Source: Pseudomonadota bacterium (lineage in GTDB: Bacteria > Pseudomonadota > Gammaproteobacteria > Xanthomonadales > Rhodanobacteraceae). Taken from it: 32,009 bases of DNA. The stretch lies in assembly GCA_018240465.1 (NCBI GenBank), contig JAFEFS010000006.1, positions 1-32,009 of the forward strand, read 5' to 3'. Shown piece by piece: positions 16,473-25,218 of the stretch. Position 1 is the first letter of the stretch; every line of letters begins with the position of its first letter. Below the pieces are notes generated by a model. That model was given only the letters and a program-made list of their open reading frames with translations, did no database searches and had not been told where the DNA came from. The position numbers and the translations under genes are program-made.

Positions 16473-17888
16473 ATGGTCTTCAATTCGCTCACGTTCGTCG
16501 TTTTCTTCGCCTGCGTGCTGGTGCTGCACAACCTGCCGCTGTCCTGGACCGCGAAGAAGATCAATCTGCTCATGGCAAGCTATCTGTTCTACTCGGCGTG
16601 GAACCCGCCGTTCGTGGTCCTGCTGTGGGTGTCGACCATCGTCGACTGGTACGCGGCGCAAGGCCTCGTCAAAGCCAAACGCGAATCGGCGCGGCATGCG
16701 TGGATGCTGCTCTCGGTCGTCGCCAACCTCGGCATGCTCGGTTATTTCAAGTACGGCCAGTTTTTGCTCGACAACTTCGGCGCGCTGATGGCGTCGCTCG
16801 GCGTCGCCTGGCAGCCGGCGAAGTACGACATCGTGCTTCCGGTCGGCATCTCTTTCTACACGTTTGCAACGATGGCGTACACGCTCGATGTCTATTTGCG
16901 CCGGGCCGAGCCCGCACGCAACCTGCTCGACTACGCGCTGTTCGTGACGTTCTTTCCGCACCTCGTCGCCGGACCGATCATGCGCCCGACCGAACTCGTG
17001 CCGCAGTTCGAGCAACCACGCAAGGCGAGCGGCGAGCAATTGCGCTTCGGCCTTGCGTTGATGACGCTCGGCCTGTTCAACAAGATCGTGCTTGCCGACA
17101 GCCTGCTGGCGTCGGCGGCCGAGCGCGTCTACGACTCAAGCAGGCTGCCTGGCATGCTCGACGCGTGGATCGGCACGCTGGCGTTCAGCGGCCAGATTTT
17201 CTGCGACTTCGCCGGCTACTCGACGACCGCGATCGGCGCGGCGTTGTGCCTCGGCTTCGCGATGCCCGACAACTTCCGCTTCCCGTATGCGGCGGTCGGC
17301 TTCTCGGATTTCTGGCGACGCTGGCACATCACGCTGTCGTCGTGGTTGCGCGACTACCTCTACATTCCGCTCGGTGGCAACCGCCGTGGCGCCGCGCGTA
17401 CATATGTCGCGCTGATGCTGACGATGCTGCTCGGCGGTCTGTGGCACGGAGCGAACTGGACGTTCGTCGCCTGGGGCGGCCTGCACGGACTCTATCTCTC
17501 GGTCGAGCGCGCACTGCGCGCGCGTTTCGCGAACTACCGGCCTGGGCCGGCCATGTTCGTCGCGCTCGGTCTGCTGACCTGGATGCTCGTCAACCTGACC
17601 TGGGTGTTCTTCCGCGCGAAAACCTTTGCCAAGGCGTGGACGGTGCTTTGCGGCATGTTCGGACTGAACGGCGGCGCGCGGCCGATCCTCGCGACGTACT
17701 ACCTCGTTTCGGTCAGCGTCGTGGTCGGTGCGATCGTGCTGACCCACTGGTTCATGCGTGCGCGCACCCTCGAATCGGTCGTCGCGCGCACGCCGGCGGC
17801 GGCGCTGTGCGCCGTTTGGGCGCTGATGGCATTCGCGATCGTCATCGCACAGGGGGAAGGCAGTGCCTTCATCTACTTCCAGTTCTGA
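16473..17888 (+). CDS. MBOAT-family O-acyltransferase, AlgI-like
   Basis: This 471-aa multi-pass membrane protein belongs to the AlgI/DltB branch of the MBOAT family, which moves acyl groups across the inner membrane for O-acetylation of exported polysaccharide. It starts MVFNSLTFVVFF like AlgI. Hallmarks are LPVGISFYTFATMAYTLDVYL, FFPHLVAGPI, CDFAGYST, FWRRWHITLSSWLRDYLYIPLGG with H285, and LLGGLWHGANWTF with H325, the expected catalytic His. GGGAGGGG at 16463-16470 supports ATG 16473. The stop lies inside the next gene, which encodes an SGNH/AlgJ-like partner. No alginate or capsule synthesis genes are in the window, so the target polymer is unknown. Confidence 0.93.
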   Translation: MVFNSLTFVVFFACVLVLHNLPLSWTAKKINLLMASYLFYSAWNPPFVVLLWVSTIVDWYAAQGLVKAKRESARHAWMLLSVVANLGMLGYFKYGQFLLDNFGALMASLGVAWQPAKYDIVLPVGISFYTFATMAYTLDVYLRRAEPARNLLDYALFVTFFPHLVAGPIMRPTELVPQFEQPRKASGEQLRFGLALMTLGLFNKIVLADSLLASAAERVYDSSRLPGMLDAWIGTLAFSGQIFCDFAGYSTTAIGAALCLGFAMPDNFRFPYAAVGFSDFWRRWHITLSSWLRDYLYIPLGGNRRGAARTYVALMLTMLLGGLWHGANWTFVAWGGLHGLYLSVERALRARFANYRPGPAMFVALGLLTWMLVNLTWVFFRAKTFAKAWTVLCGMFGLNGGARPILATYYLVSVSVVVGAIVLTHWFMRARTLESVVARTPAAALCAVWALMAFAIVIAQGEGSAFIYFQF

Positions 17889-19038
17889 ATCGGCTGGTTC
17901 CGCCCCGGCGCGCCGCATGCGCGGCGACTACGCGCGCGAGACCGCGGCAGAGCGCCCCGGGATCGCACAGCCGGTACCGGTGCGCGAAGTGCCGGCGCTG
18001 GCGTGGCGGCCGATTTTTCTCGTCAGCCTGCTGCTGTTCCTGGTCTTGCTCGGCGCGTGGGAGGCGTACTGGCGCGCGTTCGGCGCGACGCCGGGCTACT
18101 ACAACAGCGACGGCGAATGGGCGCAGCAACGGCGCCGCATCGATGCGGGGGAAGGCAACAAAACCGTGCTGATCGGTGCATCGCGCATGTTGTTCGATCT
18201 GCGGCTCGATGTATGGCAGAAGGCGGCCGGCGAGCGCCCGATCCAGCTGGCGATCGAGGGTACCTCGGCCCTGCCCGTGCTTGAGGATCTCGCTGCCGAT
18301 CCGAATTTCACCGGGCACCTGCTGGTCGGCGTTGCCTCGGATGTCCTCTTCGCCGGCTTCGCCTATCGCGGCGACGTGGTGCCGTACTACCACAAGCAGT
18401 CGCCATCGCAGCGCGTCGGCAACCGGTTGTCGCGCTGGCTGATCGAGCCGTATTTCGCCTTCTTCGACTTCGACTTCGCGCTTGCCGCAGTGCTCAAGCG
18501 GCAGGGCTGGCCCGCGCGCGCGCGCATGCCGGTCATCCACGACGTACGCAAGCTGCTCGAGCAGGGTCCCGACCGCGATACGCACATGTGGAGCAAGGTC
18601 GAAACCGACCCGCAATACCGCGAACTTGCGCGCGCGATCTGGGCGCAGCGCTTCGACGCACCGCCACCACCCAACATGGATACGCCGGAGAAGCTGCAGA
18701 AAGTCATCGACACGCAGATCGAGCGCGCGGTCGCCGCGGTGACGAAGTTGCGCGCGCGCGGCGTCAAGGTGCTGTTCGTGCGCCCGCCGACCGGCGGTCG
18801 CTACCTCGAGTTCGACAACAAGGTGTTCCCGCGCGAGAAAACCTGGGACGTGCTGCTCGCGAAGACCGGCGCGCCGGGCATCCACTTCCAGGACTACCCC
18901 GAACTCCATCGGAACTGGGACCTGCCGGAATGGTCGCACCTGTCGCTGGCCGACTCCGGGCACTACACCACCGCGCTCTACACGATCATCGAACGCGACT
19001 TCTGGCCGAAGGACGACAAGCACGCGGCAGCGCGCTAG
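17863..19038 (+). CDS. SGNH-hydrolase-like O-acetylation partner (AlgJ/AlgX type)
   Basis: This 391-aa protein has an N-terminal cytoplasmic tail and one membrane anchor (about residues 50-66, IFLVSLLLFLVLLGAW), placing the rest in the periplasm. The SGNH blocks are visible: TVLIGASRMLFD with nucleophile S107, and SLADSGHYT with D364 and H367. This is the layout of AlgJ/AlgX-type acetyltransferases, which take the acetyl group delivered by the MBOAT protein and place it on polysaccharide. The start is GTG 17863, preceded by GGGGGAAGG (17852-17860), and overlaps the MBOAT gene by 26 bp, so the two are translated together. Convergent with cysG, nine bases apart. Confidence 0.85.
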   Translation: MPSSTSSSESAGSAPARRMRGDYARETAAERPGIAQPVPVREVPALAWRPIFLVSLLLFLVLLGAWEAYWRAFGATPGYYNSDGEWAQQRRRIDAGEGNKTVLIGASRMLFDLRLDVWQKAAGERPIQLAIEGTSALPVLEDLAADPNFTGHLLVGVASDVLFAGFAYRGDVVPYYHKQSPSQRVGNRLSRWLIEPYFAFFDFDFALAAVLKRQGWPARARMPVIHDVRKLLEQGPDRDTHMWSKVETDPQYRELARAIWAQRFDAPPPPNMDTPEKLQKVIDTQIERAVAAVTKLRARGVKVLFVRPPTGGRYLEFDNKVFPREKTWDVLLAKTGAPGIHFQDYPELHRNWDLPEWSHLSLADSGHYTTALYTIIERDFWPKDDKHAAAR

Positions 19039-19047
19039 GCCACCCGA

Positions 19048-20481
19048 CTATCGGTCGACGGGCGGCGCCGCGAACCAATGGTTCTGCGCCGCCAACGCGG
19101 CGACCGCGCCGACGATCAGCAACGCCGGTGCGTGCACGTCGTGCGTCCGCACGCGTTCGACCAGGTCGGCGAGGGTGCCGAGCACGATGCGCTGCTCGGG
19201 CCGCGTGCCGTTTTCGACGATCGCGAACGGCGTGTCCGCAGGCCAGCCGTCGGCGAGCAGACGGTCGCGCAGCGGCGGCGCCTCGGCCACGCCCATGTAG
19301 ATCGCCAGCGTTTCGCCGGCTGCGGTCAGCACGCCGTCTTCGGTTTCGCTGCGGCGCCGATGCGCGGTGGCGAAGCGCACGCTCTGCGCGTGGTCGCGAT
19401 GGGTCAGCGGTATGCCGGCGTAGGCCGCGCAGGCGATCGCCGCGGTGATGCCGGGCACGATCGAATAGCGGATCCCGTGTTCGCGCAGATATTCGATTTC
19501 CTCGCCGCCACGGCCGAAGATGAAGGCGTCGCCACCCTTGACGCGCACCACGCGCTTGCCACGGCGCGCCTCGTCGAGCATCAGTTCGTTGATCTGCGCC
19601 TGCGGCGTGTGGTGCTTGCCGACGATCTTGCCGACATCGATGCGTTCGGCGTCGCGCCGCGCGAGGTCGAGTACTTCGGGGCTGACCAGGCGGTCGTGCA
19701 GGATCACGTCGGCTTCGTTGAGTGCCCGCAGTGCATTGAGCGTGATCAAACCCGGATCGCCCGGCCCGGCGCCGACCAAGGTGACGGAACCTTGCTCCGG
19801 CAGCGGGTGCGGATGCGAGCTGGAGACCCGCGCATCGGCGCCCGGCGCAGCCGATCCGGCCAGTTCCGCATCGAGCGCGGCACCGGCGTCGTCAACCCGC
19901 TGCGCCGCGGCGAGGCGCATCACCGGACCGCGCAGCAGCGTTTCGTAGAAGCGCCGCCGCGCGGGAAGGTTGGCGTAGCGCGCGCGGATGCGCGCCCGCG
20001 CGCGCTCGAGCAGCGCAGCAAGCACACCCCAGCTGTGGTCGAACAGGGTCTCGATGCGCTCGCGCGCGAGCCGCGCGAGCATCGGCGCGGCGCCGCCGGT
20101 GGAAACGGCGATCATCAACGGCGAACGGTCGACGATCGACGGCACCTGGAACGTGCACAGCGAGGGTTCGTCGACGACATTGACCAAGACGCGGCGCGTA
20201 CCGGCAGCCGCGGCGACGCGCGCATTCAATTCGCGATCGTCGGTCGCGGCGATGGCCAGCCAGCAACCGTCGAGCAACCCGTCGTCGAAAGCCGCGGCAC
20301 CGCGCCGCACCTTGCCAACGACGATCCATTGGTCGAAAAGCTTCGTCACCTGCGAGGCGACGATCTCGACTTGCGCCCCGGCGCCGATCAGCAGCGCAGC
20401 CTTGCGCTCGGCGACCGCACCGCCGCCGACGATCAGTACGCGGCGACCGGACAGGTCGGCGAACAACGGAAACAGATGCAT
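19048..20481 (-). CDS. cysG: siroheme synthase (uroporphyrinogen-III methyltransferase / precorrin-2 dehydrogenase / ferrochelatase)
   Basis: This 477-aa trifunctional enzyme makes siroheme, the cofactor of sulfite and nitrite reductases. The N-terminal half (1-210) is the NAD-dependent precorrin-2 dehydrogenase/ferrochelatase module, with MHLFPLFADLSGRRVLIVGGG and AVAERKAALLI forming the Rossmann loop, then LAIAATDD and VNVVDEP. The C-terminal half (about 220-460) is the SAM-dependent uroporphyrinogen-III methyltransferase, with TLVGAGPGDPGLITL, LHDRLVSPEVL, VRVKGGDAFIFGRGGEE and VPGITAAIACAAYAGIPLTHRD. Length and order equal enterobacterial CysG. No cys or nir genes adjoin it. A GAGG-containing stretch precedes the ATG. 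Confidence 0.95.
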   Translation of the reverse strand: MHLFPLFADLSGRRVLIVGGGAVAERKAALLIGAGAQVEIVASQVTKLFDQWIVVGKVRRGAAAFDDGLLDGCWLAIAATDDRELNARVAAAAGTRRVLVNVVDEPSLCTFQVPSIVDRSPLMIAVSTGGAAPMLARLARERIETLFDHSWGVLAALLERARARIRARYANLPARRRFYETLLRGPVMRLAAAQRVDDAGAALDAELAGSAAPGADARVSSSHPHPLPEQGSVTLVGAGPGDPGLITLNALRALNEADVILHDRLVSPEVLDLARRDAERIDVGKIVGKHHTPQAQINELMLDEARRGKRVVRVKGGDAFIFGRGGEEIEYLREHGIRYSIVPGITAAIACAAYAGIPLTHRDHAQSVRFATAHRRRSETEDGVLTAAGETLAIYMGVAEAPPLRDRLLADGWPADTPFAIVENGTRPEQRIVLGTLADLVERVRTHDVHAPALLIVGAVAALAAQNHWFAAPPVDR

Positions 20482-20549
20482 GGCGCCCTCGCTCGGGATC
20501 GACCGCCATTCTCGCGCGCGCCGACCGGCTTGGATATCCCCAAATGCAA

Positions 20550-20571
20550 ACGGCCCGGAGAGCCGGGCCGT
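20550..20571 (-). terminator. rho-independent terminator of the RND efflux operon
   Basis: ACGGCCCGG (20550-20558), loop AGAG, CCGGGCCGT (20563-20571): a perfect 9-bp GC-rich stem with a tetraloop. It is flanked by AAA on the left and TTTT on the right, so it can work in both directions. It sits 26 bp beyond the RND permease stop on the minus strand. Confidence 0.85.
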
Positions 20572-20597
20572 TTTGTCCGCGTCACTGCTGCGCGGAC

Positions 20598-23500
20598 TCA
20601 GCCGCGGCCACCGTGCGCGCTTGGGTCGAGCTGGGTCCGGGGTTCCTCGCGCGGCTCGATCTCGTCGCCGAGCAGGCGACGCATCGCGACATAGAAGATC
20701 GGGATGAACAACAGGCCGAAGAAGGTCGCGAACAGCATGCCGCCGATCACGCCGGTGCCGATCGCATGGCGCGAATTGGCGCCGGCGCCGGTCGATACCG
20801 CGAGCGGAAACACGCCGAGGATGAAGGCGAACGAGGTCATCAGGATCGGCCGCAGGCGCAGCCGTGCCGCATCGACCACGGCCGCGCCGAGATGGCGCCC
20901 GGCGCGCTGCTCGGCGACCGCGAACTCGACGATCAGGATCGCGTTTTTCGCGGCGAGGCCGATGATCGTGATGATGCCGATCTTGAAGTAGACGTCGTTG
21001 GAGAGGCCGCGCGCCCAGGTGAACGACACCGCGCCGAGCACGCCGAGCGGAACCACCAGCAACACCGAAATGGGAACCGACCAGCTCTCGTACAAGGCGG
21101 CGAGACAGAGGAAGACGATGAGGATCGACAGCGCATAGAGCATCGGCGCCTGATTGCCCGAGATGATTTCCTGCAGCGACTGGCCGGTCCAGTCGAAGCC
21201 GAAGCCGTTCGGCAGATCATTCCTGATGATGTTCTGCATCGCCGCCATCGCCTCGCCCGAGCTGCGCCCGGGTGCCTGCGCACCGACAATTTCGATCGCC
21301 GAATAGCCGTTGTAGCGGGTCAGCGTCGGCGGGCCCTGCTTCCATTCGGTCGAGACCACGTTCGACAGCGGGATCATCGCCGGCAGTGTGGCCGTGCCGG
21401 TGCTCGTCGCCACGGTTTCGCTCTGTGTCGAACTCGGCACGAAGAAACGGTTGAGCGCATCGGGGTTCATGCGGAACGGTGCGTCGGCCTGCATGTTCAC
21501 ACGCTGCACCCGGCCCTGATAGAAGAAATCGTTGGCGTAGACCGGCGCGAGCATCAACTGGATGGCCGTATAGACGTCCGTGAGCGACAGACCCATCGCC
21601 TGCGCCTGGACGCGGTCGACCTTCATCGCCAGTTGCGTGGTGGGCGGCAGGCCGTTCGGGCGCACGCCGGTGAGCAGATCCTTTCTTTCACCGGCCTTGC
21701 CGAGCAGGGTGTTCTGTGCCTCGAGCAGCGCGGCGTAGCCGGCGCCGGCGCGGTCCTGCAGGTACATGTCGAAACCACCGAACTGGCCGAGGCCGCGGAT
21801 CGTCGGCAAGTTGACCACGAACGCCTGGGCGTCGCGGAAGCCCGTGGACAGCGCGCCGTTGAGCTGCCTGATTGTTTCCGCGGCCGTGTTCTTGCGCTCA
21901 CTCCAGGGTTTGAGGCGGATGAATGCCATGCCGGTGTTCTCACCGTTGCCGACGAAGCTGAAGCCGGACACCGCGATCACGCCCTCGACCGCCTCGTTCT
22001 TGCGGATCAGTTCACCGATCCCGCCCATCACCGTCTTTGTGCGCTCGAGACTCGAACCCGACGGCAGCAGCACGACGGCGAAGGCGAAGCCCTGGTCTTC
22101 CTCGGGCACGAAACTCGACGGCAGCTTGGCGAAGGCGAAGCCGCAGAGCACGGCGACGACCGCGAACAGCGCCATCCAGCGCGGCATGTGCCTGATCGCG
22201 GCAAAAATATGCCCGGTGTAGGTCGTCTGCACGCGGTCGAAGACGCGGTTGAACAGACGGAAGAAGGCATTCTTCCGGGTCGCGTGAAGCGGTTCGAGGA
22301 TCGTCGCGCACAGCGCCGGCGTGAACATCAGCGCGAGGAATGCGGAGAACGCGGTCGACAGCGCGATCGTCAGGCAGAACTGGCGGAAGATCGCGCCGGC
22401 CGAGCCGGACTGCAGCGCGCTCGGGATGAACACAGCCATGAGCACCACGGCGATGGCGACGACCGCGCCTGAAATCTGCCCCATTGCCTTGCGCGTGGCG
22501 TCCCTGGGCGAGGCACCTTCCTCGGCCATGATGCGCTCGACGTTCTCGATCACCACGATTGCATCGTCGACGACGATGCCGATCACGAGCACCATGCCGA
22601 ACAGCGAGAGCTGATTGATCGTGAAGCCGACCATCCACATGCCGAGGAAGCCGCCCATCAGCGCGACCGGGATCACGAGCAGGGCGATGATCGTCATGCG
22701 CAGGTTCTGCAGGAACACGAGCATGACGAGGAAGACGAGGATGATCGCCTCGACCAGCGTCTGCACGACCTCCTCGATCGAGATCGTGATGAACGGCGTG
22801 GTGTCGTAGGGCACGAACCAGGACACGCCATGCGGAAAGCTCTGCTGCAATTCGGCAAGCCTGGTCTTGACCGCCTTGCCGACGCCGAGCGCATTGGCGC
22901 CGGTCTGCAATTGCACGGCGAAGCCGGCGACGGCCTGACCGTTGTAGGTCACGCTGGTGCCATAGACGAACGGCCCGAGCTCGACGCGCGCGACGTCCTT
23001 CAGGCGCACCGTGGTGCCGTCTTTGTTCGCGCGCAGGATGATGTCCTCGAACTGTGCAGGGGTGGTGAAGCGGCTCTCGGCGGTCACCGTCGCCGAAAAG
23101 CCGTTGCCCGGCACCGCCGGCTCCGCACCGAGCGAGCCCGCGGCAACCTGGACGTTCTGCGCGCGCACCGCGGCGAGCGCCTGCGCCGCGGCCATGTTGT
23201 AGCCCTTGAGCTTGTCCGCGTCGAGCCAGATGCGCATCGCGTACTCGGAACCGAACTGGCGCACGTTGCCGACGCCGGGCAGGCGCTGGATCTGCGGGAT
23301 AACGCTCGCCGCGAGCATGTTGTTGAGCGCGTAGGAATCGAGCGAGCCGTCGTCGGATTTCAACATGGCGACCATGAGGAAGTCCGGGTTCTGCTTGGCG
23401 ACGACAATGCCCTGCTGGGTCACTTCGCTGGGAAGGCGCGGCGTCGCCAGGGAAACCTTGTTTTGCGTCTGCACCTGGGCGATGTCGGCGTTGGTGCCAG

Positions 23501-23786
23501 GTTCGAAGGTCAGCGTGATCGTCGCCGAACCATCCGAACCCGAGCTCGAGCTGAAGTAGGCGAGGTTGTCGATGCCGGTCAACTGTTGCTCGATCACCTG
23601 GGTCACGGTTTTCTCTACCGTGCTCGCGTCGGCGCCCTGATAGTTCGCCGCGACGACGACCTGCGGCGGTGCGATCGACGGATAGGATTCGATACCGAGC
23701 TGGGTGATCGAGATCACGCCGCCGAGCGTGATCAGGATGGCGACGACCCAGGCGAAGATCGGACGGTCGATGAAGAAATTGGGCAT
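20598..23786 (-). CDS. HAE-1 family RND multidrug efflux permease (AcrB-like)
   Basis: This 1062-aa inner-membrane proton antiporter has the length and layout of AcrB/MexB. It starts MPNFFIDRPIFAWVVAILI. The proton-relay aspartates D407 and D408 lie in GIVVDDAIVVIENVERIM at the same numbers as in AcrB, and K947 in GLAAKNAILIVEFA matches AcrB K940. Twelve transmembrane segments and two large periplasmic loops are evident. It exports drugs and other amphiphiles through a TolC-like channel, which is not encoded here. It follows the adaptor gene by 119 bp and ends at a strong terminator. The substrate cannot be read from sequence. Confidence 0.95.
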   Translation of the reverse strand: MPNFFIDRPIFAWVVAILITLGGVISITQLGIESYPSIAPPQVVVAANYQGADASTVEKTVTQVIEQQLTGIDNLAYFSSSSGSDGSATITLTFEPGTNADIAQVQTQNKVSLATPRLPSEVTQQGIVVAKQNPDFLMVAMLKSDDGSLDSYALNNMLAASVIPQIQRLPGVGNVRQFGSEYAMRIWLDADKLKGYNMAAAQALAAVRAQNVQVAAGSLGAEPAVPGNGFSATVTAESRFTTPAQFEDIILRANKDGTTVRLKDVARVELGPFVYGTSVTYNGQAVAGFAVQLQTGANALGVGKAVKTRLAELQQSFPHGVSWFVPYDTTPFITISIEEVVQTLVEAIILVFLVMLVFLQNLRMTIIALLVIPVALMGGFLGMWMVGFTINQLSLFGMVLVIGIVVDDAIVVIENVERIMAEEGASPRDATRKAMGQISGAVVAIAVVLMAVFIPSALQSGSAGAIFRQFCLTIALSTAFSAFLALMFTPALCATILEPLHATRKNAFFRLFNRVFDRVQTTYTGHIFAAIRHMPRWMALFAVVAVLCGFAFAKLPSSFVPEEDQGFAFAVVLLPSGSSLERTKTVMGGIGELIRKNEAVEGVIAVSGFSFVGNGENTGMAFIRLKPWSERKNTAAETIRQLNGALSTGFRDAQAFVVNLPTIRGLGQFGGFDMYLQDRAGAGYAALLEAQNTLLGKAGERKDLLTGVRPNGLPPTTQLAMKVDRVQAQAMGLSLTDVYTAIQLMLAPVYANDFFYQGRVQRVNMQADAPFRMNPDALNRFFVPSSTQSETVATSTGTATLPAMIPLSNVVSTEWKQGPPTLTRYNGYSAIEIVGAQAPGRSSGEAMAAMQNIIRNDLPNGFGFDWTGQSLQEIISGNQAPMLYALSILIVFLCLAALYESWSVPISVLLVVPLGVLGAVSFTWARGLSNDVYFKIGIITIIGLAAKNAILIVEFAVAEQRAGRHLGAAVVDAARLRLRPILMTSFAFILGVFPLAVSTGAGANSRHAIGTGVIGGMLFATFFGLLFIPIFYVAMRRLLGDEIEPREEPRTQLDPSAHGGRG

Positions 23787-23905
23787 GGGTCTGGTTGCTC
23801 GGAAAGCGCTATGCGCAAATCAAAAAGAATTGCCGCCAAACCGCGAACAAGGGCCGAACGAATCTGGTATGGCCTTCTTCGTGGCTTCGTCGCGGATCTT
23901 TGCTC

Positions 23906-25048
23906 CTACTTCGCTGCCGTCGGCGTTGGCTGCCATGGCGCCGCCTTGGCCGGCTCGCCGGGTTTGACCTTCTGCAGGCCGCTGACGATGACCTGATCGC
24001 CGTCGACGAGGCCGTCGGTGACAATCCAGCTGTCGCCGCGCAGACGCTCGGCCTTGATCTGCTTTTGCGCGACGTTGCCGTCGGCACCGACGACAAGCAC
24101 GTACGGCCCGTTCGCGTCGCGCTGCACTGCGCGCTGCGAGACCAGCCAGGCGTGCTTGAGATCGCCGAGAGTCAGGCGCACGTTGACGAACTGCCCGGGC
24201 AGCAGGCGATGCTGCGGATTGGGCACCGTGCCGCGCAACGACACCGCACCGGTCGCCGCGTCGACTGCCTGGTCGGAGAAATCGAGCACACCCGGTTCGC
24301 TGTACACCGCCCCGCCGGGCAGCAGCAACTCGAGCTTGGCCTTGTCCGGCTCGGCAAGGTCGACGCTGCCGGACGCCGCGGACGCGCGCAGCCTGTCGAG
24401 TTCGCCAACCGCCAGGGTGAAATTGACGTAAAGCGGGTCGACCTGGTCGATGCGTGCGAGCAAGGTCGCCTCGCCCTGGCCAACCAGGGCGCCTTCGGTG
24501 ACCTGCTGCTGGCCGGCGCGACCGGCGATCGGCGCGGTCACATTGGTGTAGTCGAGGTTGATTCTGGCCGACTCGGCGTTGGCCTGCGCCTGCTTGACCG
24601 CGGCCGCGGCGGTGCGTTCGGCGGCATTGGCGTTGTCGACGTCGCTCTTCGACAGCAGGCCCTTGGCGCCGATACTGCGCGCGCGCTCGGCGGCGACGTG
24701 CGCATTGGTATAGGTCGCCTGCGCCGCAGCCAGATTGGCGAGCTGCGCGTTGTAGGCTGCACGCATCGGCGCCGGGTCGATCTCGAACAGGAGCTGGCCT
24801 TGCTTGACGTCGCTGCCTTCGACGTAGGCGCGTTTTCGCAGCACGCCGGCAACGCGCGCGCGCACATCGGCGCTGCGCACGGCGGCGAGGCGGCCAGTCA
24901 ATTCCTGGGTCAGCGGCACGGCTTGCGCGTGCGCCGCGACCACGCCGACTTCGGGCGGTGGCGGCTTCTGCTGCTGCTGGGGCTTGCCGCAGCCGGTTGC
25001 GAGGACGGCGGCGGAGAGGAACAGGATGCGCGCAGAAATCTGGGGCAT
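23906..25048 (-). CDS. RND efflux periplasmic adaptor lipoprotein (AcrA-like)
   Basis: The 380-aa membrane-fusion protein starts MPQISARILFLSAAVLATGC, a lipoprotein signal with Cys20 as the likely lipidated residue, then a Pro/Gln-rich linker. The lipoyl/barrel-sandwich halves (VRARVAGVLRKRAYVEGSDV...LLFEIDP and VTAPIAGRAGQQQVTEGALV) flank an Ala-rich alpha-hairpin at about 100-165; a beta-barrel and membrane-proximal domain follow. It bridges the RND permease to the outer-membrane channel. I chose ATG 25048 over an upstream in-frame ATG (25114) because only the shorter form places the signal peptide at the N-terminus. It is the first gene of the pump operon; a palindromic operator lies about 85-100 bp upstream. 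Confidence 0.93.
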   Translation of the reverse strand: MPQISARILFLSAAVLATGCGKPQQQQKPPPPEVGVVAAHAQAVPLTQELTGRLAAVRSADVRARVAGVLRKRAYVEGSDVKQGQLLFEIDPAPMRAAYNAQLANLAAAQATYTNAHVAAERARSIGAKGLLSKSDVDNANAAERTAAAAVKQAQANAESARINLDYTNVTAPIAGRAGQQQVTEGALVGQGEATLLARIDQVDPLYVNFTLAVGELDRLRASAASGSVDLAEPDKAKLELLLPGGAVYSEPGVLDFSDQAVDAATGAVSLRGTVPNPQHRLLPGQFVNVRLTLGDLKHAWLVSQRAVQRDANGPYVLVVGADGNVAQKQIKAERLRGDSWIVTDGLVDGDQVIVSGLQKVKPGEPAKAAPWQPTPTAAK

Positions 25049-25125
25049 GGAAGCCTCGAAACAGAGACAAAACGGGGGCGGAGCAAAGTTCGCGCAATAT
25101 CGGCGCGATGGCAAGCATGCAGCCG

Positions 25126-25154
25126 GTATTATTGGACTGAAAAGTACATTAAAA
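25126..25154 (-). promoter_or_regulatory. putative promoter with palindromic operator for the RND operon
   Basis: On the minus strand a -10-like TAATAC lies at 25131-25126, with a 17-bp gap back to a poor -35 (TTTTAA). The gap is filled by an imperfect palindrome, TGTACT-TTTC-AGTCCA (25148-25133; one mismatch). This is where TetR-type repressors of acrAB/mexAB-like pumps usually bind. No tetR-like gene is in the window, so any regulator acts from elsewhere. The AT-rich block stands out from the surrounding GC-rich DNA. Confidence 0.4.
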
Positions 25155-25218
25155 GCAACGGCTTGCGCCCCTGCCGGAAGTCACGGCCGGAACCGGCCAG
25201 GCGCAGCGACGAGACCGT

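Noticed and set aside
20544..22472. 642-codon + strand open frame antisense to the RND permease
   Set aside because: Arg/Glu/His-rich shadow of a clear AcrB-like gene, with no motif or ribosome-binding site.
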